34,442 nucleotides of DNA from Saprospiraceae bacterium (GTDB taxonomy: Bacteria > Bacteroidota > Bacteroidia > Chitinophagales > Saprospiraceae), in contig JAHDHB010000010.1 of assembly GCA_020631545.1 (NCBI GenBank), positions 1 through 34,442 on the forward strand, in the 5' to 3' direction. Shown here one piece after another: positions 24,400 through 33,019 of this stretch. Made by a program: the position numbers and the translations under genes. Positions within the stretch are counted from its first letter, which is position 1; each line of letters opens with the position of its first letter. Below the pieces are notes generated by a model. That model ran no database searches, had not been told where the DNA came from, and worked only from the letters and a program-made list of their open reading frames with translations.

Positions 24400-25668
24400 A
24401 TGAGTTTTCGAAACAAGGCACCAGAGCTACGAGAGATCACCAAAATCTCTCTACATGAACCCATTAGACATCAATTGGACAATGGGATTCCTTTGTACGA
24501 AGTACATATGGGAACACAAGCACTCCTAAAGCTCGATATTATTTTTTTTGCCGGACGCTGGTATGAGTCTCATCCCCTTGTAGCACGAGCTACAGCCCTG
24601 CTTCTAAAGGAAGGAACTCAACAAAAATCATCTGCCGAAATTGCAGAAATAGTTGATTTCTATGGTGGTTCCCTTAAAACAGGAGGAAATTTGGATACGG
24701 CCACGCTTTCCCTTTTTTGCCTAAACAAACACTTTGATAAACTCCTAACTCTTGTCCACGAAATCCTAACCAAACCCGTTTTTCCGCAAAAAGAATTAGA
24801 CAATTACACTCGGACTGCCAAGATGAACTTGGAAATTGAGCAAACAAAAAACGACATTGTTGCCTATCGTGAAGTCACAGCAGCCATGTATGGCGATAAT
24901 CATCCTTATGGTTATAACAGCACAGCGGCAGACTATGATCGACTCAAAAGAGAAGATTTAGTCAACCATTTTCACCAAAACTACCATGCAGGAAACTGCC
25001 AGATAATTTTAAGCGGCAAAACTTCTGAGACTCAAGTTCAACGTATCAACGGATTGTTAGGAAACAAATTTCCCCTTGGCGAAAAACGCTCTATTACACA
25101 TGTTCCAACACCTTACCCCAATAAAAAAATAAAACTAACCATCCCGAATTCTGTCCAAACAGCCATTCGTATTGGTCGTGTTTTGCCTTCCAGAAAACAT
25201 CCAGACTATTTTGGATTATTATTGCTTAACACCCTACTTGGTGGTTATTTTGGCTCCAGATTGATGAGCAACATCCGTGAAGACAAGGGCTATACTTACG
25301 GTATTTATTCTACTATCGACAATATGTTGTCCGGCAACTATTTTTACATTGCCACCGAAACGGGGAGCGAAGTCACAGCTCCCGCGCTAGAGGAAATTTA
25401 CAAAGAGTTAAAGCGTCTTCGCGAAGAACCTGCTAGCTCAGAAGAGTTAGAAAAACTGCGCAATTACCTACTCGGCACCTTACTTACTAGCATGGATGGC
25501 CCTTTTAATATAGCTAGACTCGTAAAAACACTTGTTCTTGAAAATCTAAACCCTTCGTTTTTTCAAGACTTTATTCAAGCCATAAAAACCATTCAACCCA
25601 AAGATTTACAAGCTTTAGCTCAAAAATATTTACAAGAAGAAGACCTCTACGAAATCCTAGTAAGCTAA
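24400..25668 (+). CDS. M16-family (insulinase-like) peptidase homologue lacking the zinc motif
   Basis: This 422-residue protein has the paired M16 domains but no HxxEH zinc motif. At the place where the motif belongs (about 60-74) the sequence is LVARATALLLKEGT. The C-terminal half keeps the substrate-binding Arg/Tyr motif, SNIREDKGYTYGIYS, with Arg293 and Tyr298. This is the non-catalytic partner type of two-subunit M16B peptidases, in which one subunit supplies the zinc site and the other the R/Y pair. No zinc-bearing partner is in the window. There is no signal peptide, so it is predicted cytoplasmic. Alternative starts are unlikely because the domain begins within the first 25 residues. 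The family is secure; it probably has no peptidase activity alone. Confidence 0.9.
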   Translation: MSFRNKAPELREITKISLHEPIRHQLDNGIPLYEVHMGTQALLKLDIIFFAGRWYESHPLVARATALLLKEGTQQKSSAEIAEIVDFYGGSLKTGGNLDTATLSLFCLNKHFDKLLTLVHEILTKPVFPQKELDNYTRTAKMNLEIEQTKNDIVAYREVTAAMYGDNHPYGYNSTAADYDRLKREDLVNHFHQNYHAGNCQIILSGKTSETQVQRINGLLGNKFPLGEKRSITHVPTPYPNKKIKLTIPNSVQTAIRIGRVLPSRKHPDYFGLLLLNTLLGGYFGSRLMSNIREDKGYTYGIYSTIDNMLSGNYFYIATETGSEVTAPALEEIYKELKRLREEPASSEELEKLRNYLLGTLLTSMDGPFNIARLVKTLVLENLNPSFFQDFIQAIKTIQPKDLQALAQKYLQEEDLYEILVS

Positions 25669-25739
25669 GCCCTAAGTTGGTTTCAGCCGAGAAGTACTAC
25701 TGATATCCTTGTGGCACAGCATATCGGCAGAAGCCATTG

Positions 25740-26771
25740 TTAGCGAGACACATCGGCGACCATCATTAGTTGAAAAATTTTATCCAAAATAATCGGAACA
25801 TTGGACAGAATAATTTGGTGACCCATATTTTCGATCCAAAGCGATTCTGCATTGGGAATGATTTGCGCACACTTTTCACCATGCTCGAAAGGAATCAACT
25901 TATCCAACTTTCCATGTATAATCAAAGTGGGTTGGCTTAAGACAGATAGGCTTTTGTATCTTCCTCCAGAGTTTTCGATAGCTGCTACTTGGCGATCCAT
26001 AGCCTTTGGGTTATAACCTTTACGTTTTCTTAGGTTATACAACACTTCCCTAGCAACACCTATGGTATTCAATGGACTTTCAGGCTTTCCAAGTAAACGG
26101 TTTCGAACGGCCAAGTGATGCTTGATTATATTTTGCTCTGATTGAACAAAGTATTTCAGTCTCAACTTATACAAATCCCACAAAAATGACTTCGGAACCT
26201 TAGGCAAATCGGGATCTTCAACAAACCCAGAAGACATTACCGAAGACAAGGAAAGAACCCTATCAGGATATTGAATAGCCATGACCTGTGCAATCATTCC
26301 TCCCAAAGAAAGACCGATAACATGGGTATGTTTTACCCCCACAGCATTCAAGACAGCAAGACCGTCTCGCGCCATATCTTCCAACAAAAAAGGTTTGTCA
26401 TCTTCCTCCATCCAATCCGACAGCCCCGTACATCGATTATCAAATCGTATGACTCGATACCCTGCATTTACAATAGGATCTATAAAGTGATTGCTCCAAG
26501 CTAAGGCATCCAAGGAAAGCCCCATGATCAACAGAACCGTTCCCCTCACCGTATCTTTGGGCATCCGCACTTCATACCAGATGTTTACATCATCGTTTTG
26601 TGCGATACCCGTCTTACCCTGCACTAATTCAGGTAGTTCTGTGCTAAACACTTCTTCAAGGACTTGTTCAGCATCCGAAGGAAGAGGAGGTGCCGTAAAG
26701 GATACATAACCCCAAATTAGGCCAAAAAATAGCAATAAACCAAGAATCACTTTACCTAATGATTTTTTCAT
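25740..26771 (-). CDS. Membrane-anchored alpha/beta hydrolase
   Basis: This 343-residue protein starts with one hydrophobic segment (about 8-25, VILGLLLFFGLIWGYVSF), a signal anchor that would place the catalytic domain outside the inner membrane. The alpha/beta hydrolase core has VIGLSLGGMIAQ (151-162) with nucleophile Ser155, GKLDKLIP with Asp290, and ENMGHQI with His318. The oxyanion-side motif LIMGLSLDALAW (81-92) and RFDNRCTGLSDW (109-120) are typical of the esterase/aclacinomycin-methylesterase-like branch. Substrate cannot be predicted. It is separated from its neighbours and convergent with the M16-like gene. Confidence 0.88.
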   Translation of the reverse strand: MKKSLGKVILGLLLFFGLIWGYVSFTAPPLPSDAEQVLEEVFSTELPELVQGKTGIAQNDDVNIWYEVRMPKDTVRGTVLLIMGLSLDALAWSNHFIDPIVNAGYRVIRFDNRCTGLSDWMEEDDKPFLLEDMARDGLAVLNAVGVKHTHVIGLSLGGMIAQVMAIQYPDRVLSLSSVMSSGFVEDPDLPKVPKSFLWDLYKLRLKYFVQSEQNIIKHHLAVRNRLLGKPESPLNTIGVAREVLYNLRKRKGYNPKAMDRQVAAIENSGGRYKSLSVLSQPTLIIHGKLDKLIPFEHGEKCAQIIPNAESLWIENMGHQIILSNVPIILDKIFQLMMVADVSR

Positions 26772-27458
26772 CTGTTAATATCTTGAAAACAATTTTCTTA
26801 AAACAAGGATAACGAATCTCTAGGAAATCCGTGGGTTTGATCGATAATTACCATGAAGACTTTTCACGATATTTTTAAGTGGTAACAACATCTTTCACAT
26901 TTACCTAATCAACACTGAAGAGCAATCCTCTCTAGTATTTTGTAGTGAAGCAAGCACAATTATTTGCCCCTAAGCTATAACCATCACCCAATTTAAGGTT
27001 TTTCGCTTTTTTATCCTGAATTATTCCAAAAGTATTCTTAAATCAATTTATGTTAAAGTTTTCATTTTTACTCAAAACGGAACAAAATGTGTTGACTAAT
27101 TCAACTATTAGAAATAACTTGTAATTATCTAGTTCTACTCCTGCAATCCTCAGTACAGTTAATTAAAGCAAAAAACTTTCTAGTTTTAGTAAAACATTAT
27201 AAACCTTGACAGTCTTTAAGATAAAGAAGTCAAGCCCTATCCCCTGTATTGATATTTTTTCATTCATCTACTTGGTAAAGATCTTTTCAGCAAGGTTTTT
27301 TTCCTTAGGGTTTCCTATTTCTTAAGGAGTTCATTTAATGGATACTTTAAATTTTTCTAAAAATTTGACTCCAATTCTGTGCTATTTTGAGTATTAGGGA
27401 ATACCGTATTTAGATATATTGCTACTAGAGTTTCAACCAAGTAAAAAAACAATTTACA
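26772..27458. other. 0.69 kb region between divergent genes
   Basis: AT-rich and without an open frame I would defend. No strong hairpin or exact -7 box stands out. I see nothing further in it. Confidence 0.5.
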
Positions 27459-28400
27459 ATGAACAATCACGTAAAGATGCTAGGCTATTTATGCCTATTT
27501 TCTATTTCTAGCCTACTATTTTTCAGTTGCGAAAAAGCATACCTAACACCAGATGCACCAGAAACTCAACAGGCGATCCAACCTTTGGAAAACACCCAGT
27601 ATCAAAAAAAGGGAAATTCGATTTATTTGGGTGACCAAGTCACTCTAGGCAATGGTGAAATTCAAACTTTTGCAAGAATTTTACCCAATGGAAAACCAAA
27701 AGCGATTGGTGTACGTTTTTCAGAAGAAATGTTGGACAATCTACCCACATCACCTAGCGATATGAGCCATTGTTATGATACTAACGGCAATGGAACTTAC
27801 GAAATGGACGAATGCTTTATGAGTCATGAACGAATATTGAATTTACCTCCTGAAATCCAAGCAATAACACCTTTCAAATGGGTTTTGATTAATTGGAATC
27901 CTTTTGGCCATATGCCAAATGGTGTCTATAATGTTCCTCATTTTGACATGCATTTTTATATACAGTCTTTAGAAGAGCGAAACAATATTGGTGTTGGGCC
28001 TTGTTTAAACTTAATGGATTGTGAAGATTTGCAAACCGCTCTAAATCCTATTCCTGCTCAATACATTTCCCCAGATTATTTCTACCCACCAGATGGCAGT
28101 ACAGTAGAACCAGCAATGGGTGGCCACCTTGTTGATTTGCTTTCTCCTGAAATTTGCTGCATGGCACCTTTTACAAAAACCTTTATTTTCGGTGCATATG
28201 ATGGCAAAATCACTTTTTATGAACCCATGATAACCAAGGCTTACTTAGAAGGCAAACCTAAGGAAAAAACGGCGATTCGAGTGCCGCAGGCTTGGGAGGA
28301 AAGTGGTTATTATCCTACTTCCTACAGCATTCGTTATCATAACAATGACGATACGTATACGGTAACTTTGGAAGACTTTGTTTATCGTACAGGCAGTTAG
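27459..28400 (+). CDS. TTHB210-like (DUF5602-type) lipoprotein
   Basis: This 313-residue protein has a lipoprotein signal with lipobox FFSC, acylated Cys at residue 24, followed by EKAYLTPD. Residues about 55-80 (GNSIYLGDQVTLGNGEIQTF) and especially NWNPFGHMPNGVYNVPHFDM near 145-164 match the pattern of TTHB210-like/DUF5602 proteins, secreted or membrane-attached proteins first noted in Thermus and common in Bacteroidota. The His residues of GHMPNG and PHFDMHFYI suggest a metal site, which is inference. An EF-hand-like stretch, DTNGNGTYEMDE, lies near 107-118. Function is unknown. The gene stands alone. Confidence 0.75.
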   Translation: MNNHVKMLGYLCLFSISSLLFFSCEKAYLTPDAPETQQAIQPLENTQYQKKGNSIYLGDQVTLGNGEIQTFARILPNGKPKAIGVRFSEEMLDNLPTSPSDMSHCYDTNGNGTYEMDECFMSHERILNLPPEIQAITPFKWVLINWNPFGHMPNGVYNVPHFDMHFYIQSLEERNNIGVGPCLNLMDCEDLQTALNPIPAQYISPDYFYPPDGSTVEPAMGGHLVDLLSPEICCMAPFTKTFIFGAYDGKITFYEPMITKAYLEGKPKEKTAIRVPQAWEESGYYPTSYSIRYHNNDDTYTVTLEDFVYRTGS

Positions 28401-28909
28401 TGATTTATGCGATGATTTTCGCTAATGGATTCGACGATTACAAGCATCAACCCTAGTACAAGAGCAAGTTTTACCGTATTTATGGATTATTTTCTGTCCT
28501 TTGTGGTACTTGTAAAACCATAAACTTACACAAGCGAAAGCTGAAATCCCGTCCTTGTTTCTCTATGGTAAAGGGTAAAAAAATTAGGCGGCAATACGCT
28601 ATTGCCGCCTAAAACTAGTGATCTAAAAATCGTCACAAAATAGTATACAAGGTTGGTAGAATTAAGAGATGTTCGTCTCATCTTAAACACTTTTCATTCT
28701 ATATAATTATCATTTATTCTGCCTAAAGAATATCGGAAGCATCAACCATTGTATATACAAATATAAAGGAATACCCTTTTCATGTCAAGTAACTTTTTAA
28801 TTTTTTTCATACCTTTTTAAACTCATGACATAAAACAAACGTAAGTGACAGTTCTTAGGCATTTGACTTTTTAACATCGTGAGTTAATTCCACCACAAAC
28901 TCTTAGCAC
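28401..28909. other. 0.5 kb region between convergent genes
   Basis: The only structure I see is the strong hairpin at 28584-28612. The remaining sequence is AT-rich without a convincing frame. The hairpin lies about 300 bases beyond the amidohydrolase stop, so the transcript would have a long 3' untranslated part. Confidence 0.5.
28584..28612 (-). terminator. Terminator, mainly for the minus strand
   Basis: TTAGGCGGCAATA (28584-28596) and TATTGCCGCCTAA (28600-28612) pair perfectly over 13 bp around CGC. The T-run lies on the minus-strand side, so it best fits the end of the amidohydrolase transcript, though it may also stop the lipoprotein transcript. Confidence 0.75.
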
Positions 28910-30088
28910 CTATCCTAATCGCTCAACACAAGTATCCAGCACCAGTTTAAGTTTCGAATCAAGATTCAACAAATTGAGTCCAGGAGTTTTTCCTTTTTCC
29001 AAACTTCCAATCTCCTTATCAAAACCAAGGGCTTTGGCTCCATTTAGGGTCGCCCATTTCAATAACGTCTCAAAAGAAAGATAAGATTGGAAGCGCTGAA
29101 TGGTTTTCATTTCTTCCAAGATACTCAGCTGCCAGTTCGAAGTCAAGCTATCCGTTCCAATCGTCATTCGGGCATCGGTATCTAAAAATACTTGATAATT
29201 GGGCAATCGGTTTTCAATATAAAGATTGGCATTCGGGCATGTAGCCCAATAAACCTCCTCACTCCAAGCTTGTGCAGCCTGAACGTCCTCCCTCGTTGTC
29301 AAGGTGTTATGAACAAATAAGGTCTTCAAGCTAGGATCCATATTCTCCAATGCATAGTGAATGGAAGGCTTGCCGTTGTGCTTGAAATTGTCCAAAGAAA
29401 TATCAAAACCACCATAGAAATCTACAAAACCGCCACGTTTATGCAAAAACAACTCATTTTCTGGCGGTGTTTCTTGGTTATGAATGCTTACCGTTCCTCC
29501 TTTTCCTAAATTTTCTAGATTGATTTTTCTAAATAAATTCTTGGATACAGAATAAGGAGCATGAGGAACGCAGGTTTTTCGTAAATGTGGCGCTAATTCT
29601 AGAGCATCATACACCGCCTTATATTGTTCAAAAGTAGCATTCGCATTTTCTTCTTGCAAAAAATCAAACATTTCCAAAAAAGTATAATACTGCATCTTGC
29701 TTTCCCGCTTACAAGCAAAAGTATCTACCTGATTAGAAATATCACCAACAGCGACAATTCCTCCATCATACATTTCCTTATCTGCCGCATAAATAGCTGC
29801 TTGGATCTCTTCCTCGCTAGCTGCTCGATTTTGCACCACACTCGTGATAAAAGGAATCAAACTCGTTCCGGTATTCACCCTTCCCTTCATGTGAGAAAGC
29901 TCCAAATGGCAATGTGTATTTACAAACCCAGGAACTAAAACGCCTTTATAAATTTCCAATTCATCTTTCTGAAAATCATGGCGTTGTCCTAGCTCTAAGA
30001 TCCTGCCATCATCATCTAAAATCACTACTCCATTTTTAATCGGTGCAGCACTTACAGGAAACACCACATCCGCTGTTATTTTTCTCAT
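28910..30088 (-). CDS. Amidohydrolase-family metal-dependent deaminase/hydrolase (COG0402 type)
   Basis: This 392-residue protein has a TIM-barrel amidohydrolase domain. The first metal motif GVLVPGFVNTHCHLELSHMK is near 49-68 with His59 and His61, then VPHAPYSVS, SIHNQETPPENE, LFVHNTLT and TIGTDSLTSNW with the final metal Asp. The short N-terminal beta part and the end (SLEKGKTPGLNLLNL) form the usual composite sandwich domain. This pattern is the COG0402 branch, which holds cytosine/guanine, S-adenosylhomocysteine and aminodeoxyfutalosine deaminases. The last, used in menaquinone synthesis, is possible in this phylum, but no other mqn gene is in the window. The substrate is therefore undetermined. 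Confidence 0.85.
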   Translation of the reverse strand: MRKITADVVFPVSAAPIKNGVVILDDDGRILELGQRHDFQKDELEIYKGVLVPGFVNTHCHLELSHMKGRVNTGTSLIPFITSVVQNRAASEEEIQAAIYAADKEMYDGGIVAVGDISNQVDTFACKRESKMQYYTFLEMFDFLQEENANATFEQYKAVYDALELAPHLRKTCVPHAPYSVSKNLFRKINLENLGKGGTVSIHNQETPPENELFLHKRGGFVDFYGGFDISLDNFKHNGKPSIHYALENMDPSLKTLFVHNTLTTREDVQAAQAWSEEVYWATCPNANLYIENRLPNYQVFLDTDARMTIGTDSLTSNWQLSILEEMKTIQRFQSYLSFETLLKWATLNGAKALGFDKEIGSLEKGKTPGLNLLNLDSKLKLVLDTCVERLG

Positions 30089-30200
30089 TGTCTGTATTAA
30101 AATTTAAAATCAGAAATATCTACCCTTCTTATAAAGCTCTAAAGTTAGTAACTAATGCATGAACTAGAAGAAAGTTAACAGAGAAAAATCAATTTATAAG

Positions 30201-30278
30201 CGAACAAGAAGAACGGGCAGCAAAAAAGAGTCTGAAGATTACAAAGTAGTTAAAATACGCTGCCCGCCTTCCTGTTCG
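30201..30278 (-). terminator. Long inverted repeat after the AGCS symporter gene
   Basis: CGAACAAGAAGAACGGGCAGC (30201-30221) and GCTGCCCGCCTTCCTGTTCG (30259-30278) pair over nearly all of their length, with a 37-base loop. It lies about 80 bases past the symporter stop. The T-rich tract on the minus strand is interrupted, so terminator function is probable but not certain. Confidence 0.5.
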
Positions 30279-30317
30279 CTAGTGGCTCTGTTCTGAAGTT
30301 CTAGACAGAGTCACTAG
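30278..30317 (+). repeat. 31-nt repeat, copy 2, within a complete palindrome
   Basis: 30278-30308 matches 26-56 (opposite strand) at 30 of 31 positions. Here it forms a foldback: CTAGTGGCTCTGT (30279-30291) pairs with ACAGAGTCACTAG (30305-30317) with one wobble. It directly abuts the inverted repeat at 30201-30278. Confidence 0.8.
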
Positions 30318-30359
30318 TAAATTTTAGATTTCAAAAATCGAAAAGAATAATTTTGAGGA

Positions 30360-31940
30360 CTATCTGTTCAGAGCATTCACATATTTCTCCACTTCTTCCT
30401 TCACCACAGGAGCAAGCAGCACCAAACCAATAATATTCGGGAAAACCATCGCAAACACCATCGCGTCAGAAAAGTCAATGACGGCCTCAAGCTCTGCTGA
30501 GGAACCAATTACGATGAATAGGCAAAACAATGTTTTATAAATCAGAGCTGATTTTTTCTCCTTGCCGAAAAGAAATTTCCAAGCCGTCAATCCATAATAA
30601 GACCAAGCAAGCATCGTGGAAAAAGCAAATAGAATAACAGCGACCATAAGTACATAAGAAAAACCAGGAAAAACCGTATCAAATGCCTGTGACGTCAATT
30701 GAATCCCAATATTACTCCCTGTTTGACCAACATAAACGCCTGTAATAATGATGACTAATGCCGTCATCGTACAAACCACTACTGTATCAATAAAAGGTTC
30801 TAATAAGGCAACTATTCCCTCACTAGCAGGATAGTTCGTTTTTACAGCAGCATGTGCTATAGCCGCCGAGCCAACCCCTGCTTCATTGGAGAAGGCCGCA
30901 CGTTGGAAGCCAATCGCCAAGACACCCACTATTCCGCCAAATGCAGCACTAGGAGAAAAAGCCTCCTTAAAGATCAAGGCAAATGCACTAGGGATTTCAG
31001 CAACATGAACCACTAGAATAATAACCGCCGAAAGTATATATAGACCACACATCACAGGAACAATTTTCTCCGTGATCGCCCCAATTCGTTTAATCCCGCC
31101 GATAATAACAATAGCGACTAGAGACGCCATAAATAAACCAAAGATAAACCCTGCGCTCCCAGATTCTATTCCAAGGCGAGTCGTGAATTGCTCCGCTGCC
31201 TGATTCGATTGGAACATATTTCCTCCTCCAAACGATCCTCCCACACACATCATCGCGAAAAAAATCCCAAATGCCTTTCCCGTCCTAGGAAACCCTTTCT
31301 CTTTCAAGCCTTTAGTTAGGTAATACATCGGCCCTCCATGTACGGTGTTATCTTCGTCTACTTCCCTATATTTTACCCCAAGAGTACACTCTACAAACTT
31401 CGTAGACATCCCTAGTAATCCTCCTATAATCATCCAAAACGTAGCTCCAGGCCCTCCTAGCGCAATGGCTACAGCAACTCCAGCGATATTCCCCAATCCA
31501 ACTGTAGCAGAAATAGCGGCAGTAAGTGCCTGAAAATGAGAAATCTCTCCTTGTATATGATCTGCTTGTATCGTTTGTAGATTATCTTTTCTAATTGTTT
31601 CTCCAGCAGCATTTTGAGGCTTCTTAGAGGAAGAATGCTTGCCACGAACAATGTCTACAGCCAACTTAAATTTTCGTAGGTTAATAAATTTGAAATAGAA
31701 GGTAAAATAGGCTGCCACCATAAGCAGCAGCACTATTACAATGGGAATCTCTTTGCCTCCACCTAACGAAATGGGATGAAGGACAAAGTTCTTGAGAGCC
31801 AAAGTATAAGGAGCAAGAAAAGCATTTATCCGCTCATCAATACCCATGCTCTGTAAAGTAGTTGATTGTGCCTGTAAAGGAAGCACAAAAAAGCAACATG
31901 AAATGATAGTAATAAATCGGAGACATCTTAAATTTTTCAT
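30360..31940 (-). CDS. AGCS-family sodium:alanine/glycine symporter
   Basis: This 526-residue inner-membrane protein imports alanine, glycine or related amino acids with Na+. Family signatures are clear: ALGGPGATFWMIIGGLLGMS, KFVECTLGVKYR, VHGGPMYYLTKGL, GGSFGGGNMFQSNQ, and FSNEAGVGSAAIAHAAVKTN. About ten to eleven membrane helices are visible. Before the first conserved helix there is an extra N-terminus of about 60 residues whose start reads like a cleavable signal peptide (hydrophobic core, then LPLQAQS). This is uncommon in the E. coli/Thermoanaerobacter-type members. A charged insert lies near 100-130 (SSSKKPQNAAGETIRKD). A well-spaced -33/-7 promoter lies upstream and the leader is about 75 bases. 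Confidence 0.92.
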   Translation of the reverse strand: MKNLRCLRFITIISCCFFVLPLQAQSTTLQSMGIDERINAFLAPYTLALKNFVLHPISLGGGKEIPIVIVLLLMVAAYFTFYFKFINLRKFKLAVDIVRGKHSSSKKPQNAAGETIRKDNLQTIQADHIQGEISHFQALTAAISATVGLGNIAGVAVAIALGGPGATFWMIIGGLLGMSTKFVECTLGVKYREVDEDNTVHGGPMYYLTKGLKEKGFPRTGKAFGIFFAMMCVGGSFGGGNMFQSNQAAEQFTTRLGIESGSAGFIFGLFMASLVAIVIIGGIKRIGAITEKIVPVMCGLYILSAVIILVVHVAEIPSAFALIFKEAFSPSAAFGGIVGVLAIGFQRAAFSNEAGVGSAAIAHAAVKTNYPASEGIVALLEPFIDTVVVCTMTALVIIITGVYVGQTGSNIGIQLTSQAFDTVFPGFSYVLMVAVILFAFSTMLAWSYYGLTAWKFLFGKEKKSALIYKTLFCLFIVIGSSAELEAVIDFSDAMVFAMVFPNIIGLVLLAPVVKEEVEKYVNALNR

Positions 31941-32023
31941 AGGGGGTTACAGGATTTAATGTTTTCATAAATGTGTTAAGCTTTCTCCTTTTTCGTAAAA
32001 CTTATTGGGAGAAAGGAATAATC

Positions 32024-32054
32024 CAAAGTTAAGCGGATCCCCAAGGACATACAA
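32024..32054 (-). promoter_or_regulatory. Promoter of the AGCS symporter gene
   Basis: On the minus strand TTG (plus 32052-32054) is followed after 20 bases by TAACTTTG (plus 32024-32031), an exact fit to the Bacteroidota TTG-N19-20-TAnnTTTG promoter. The start codon is about 83 bases downstream of the -7 box. Confidence 0.6.
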
Positions 32055-32246
32055 GAATTTTAACTAGAAATTAGTTCCAGACAATGAGTAAGTTATGCGT
32101 TGGTTTTTTTGATGCTTTTTGATATCTTGACACTTTGATTTTGAACGAAAGGTTTATCTTTTTAGCTATTTTATTAGTTTTATTAATTTTATCAACAAGG
32201 AGTCCAAGGCTGGAAACAGCCTGTTATGGTATAAAGGAATACAAGA

Positions 32247-32416
32247 AGCTTTTCAAAAATGACCATTTTCAGAAGGAAAAACGAAATAAACCGTTTCCCA
32301 CCAACTACTTGAATATCAACAACTAAAAACTTAACGGTACTTGAAAAAGGTCAAAAAAATGGACATTTTCATAGGGAATGTTCTCATTAAGCCTCACGAA
32401 ACAGAAAACATCCTAA
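32247..32416 (+). repeat. Diverged ~170-bp repeat, copy 1
   Basis: It shares an ordered series of blocks with 33173-33343: AGAAGGAAAAACGAAATAA, CAACAACTAA, TCATAGGGAATGT, TTAAGCC and AGAAAAC. By eye the identity is about 60-65 percent with small gaps. Confidence 0.6.
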
Positions 32417-32472
32417 TATCCAATGAGTTATGCCCCAATAAACGCTGAAGAAACATTCTATAATAGTGTCTG

Positions 32473-32651
32473 ACCGAAAAAGGCGATAAAAACAATGATC
32501 TAACCTAGTTCTTGAAGCACTAGTCATCTGGACAGTGCCGGGGTTGCCTTGTGGCATGGTATTTTAAGCCGTCAGGCCAAGCGCTATACCATCCCGCATT
32601 GTCCTAGATTGCCTAATCTCTACATTTTCTCTAAAAGTTGCCTTTTTCGGT
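32473..32651. repeat. Foldback element with nested stems
   Basis: A perfect 12-bp inverted pair, ACCGAAAAAGGC (32473-32484) and GCCTTTTTCGGT (32640-32651), encloses a second foldback. Inside it, GGACAGTGCCGGG (32530-32542) pairs with CCCGCATTGTCC (32593-32604) with one bulge, and ATGGTAT (32556-32562) pairs with ATACCAT (32586-32592). The core is clearly more GC-rich than its surroundings. I see no flanking direct repeat. Confidence 0.6.
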
Positions 32652-32721
32652 AAAACACCATATAATTTTGATCACTTCAATACAAAAATCAAAGCTGTTG
32701 TCCTCTCTTAAAAATATCACC

Positions 32722-32936
32722 CTATCAGAGCAGCAATTCTCGGTTTGCAAAAGCAATAGGAAGCTATTGGGTGTTCGCAAGAGAAGGCGGTAGCCTTCGA
32801 GGTTCTATAGCAAGGGGTTTCAACCCCTTGGTTCGTAAAATAAGCCACCAAGTTTTGCCCAAAATAGGCAAGAGAGCACTCCTTAGTAACTAAAAACATG
32901 TTTTCTAGGTCAAACCGAGAATTGCTACTATCAGAG
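32722..32936. mobile_element. MITE-like element with 9-bp flanking direct repeats
   Basis: CTATCAGAG occurs at 32722-32730 and 32928-32936. Between them, a 197-bp segment is bounded by 16-bp perfect inverted ends: AGCAATTCTCGGTTTG (32732-32747) and CAAACCGAGAATTGCT (32911-32926). The interior holds four hairpins: CAATAG/CTATTG (32754-32769), GAAGGC/GCCTTC (32783-32798), CAAGGGGTT/AACCCCTTG (32811-32830) and TTGCC/GGCAA (32855-32871). There is no room for a transposase. The family cannot be named; 9-bp duplications occur with several IS families. Confidence 0.75.
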
Positions 32937-33019
32937 CCGTAGCATTAGTTTTCTTGTTTTTATATAAATCTAACATTACTAAATTATTGGCTCGCATTTC
33001 TTATCCGAATTTGAGGTAA

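Noticed and set aside
32135-32326. 63-codon frame with a hydrophobic N-terminus
   Set aside because: Its second half is repeat DNA, and the matching frame in the other repeat copy shows mostly amino-acid-changing substitutions, so coding is unlikely.
32717-32899. 60-codon minus-strand frame inside the MITE-like element
   Set aside because: It is made of hairpin sequence and the inverted end of the element, with no protein-like features.
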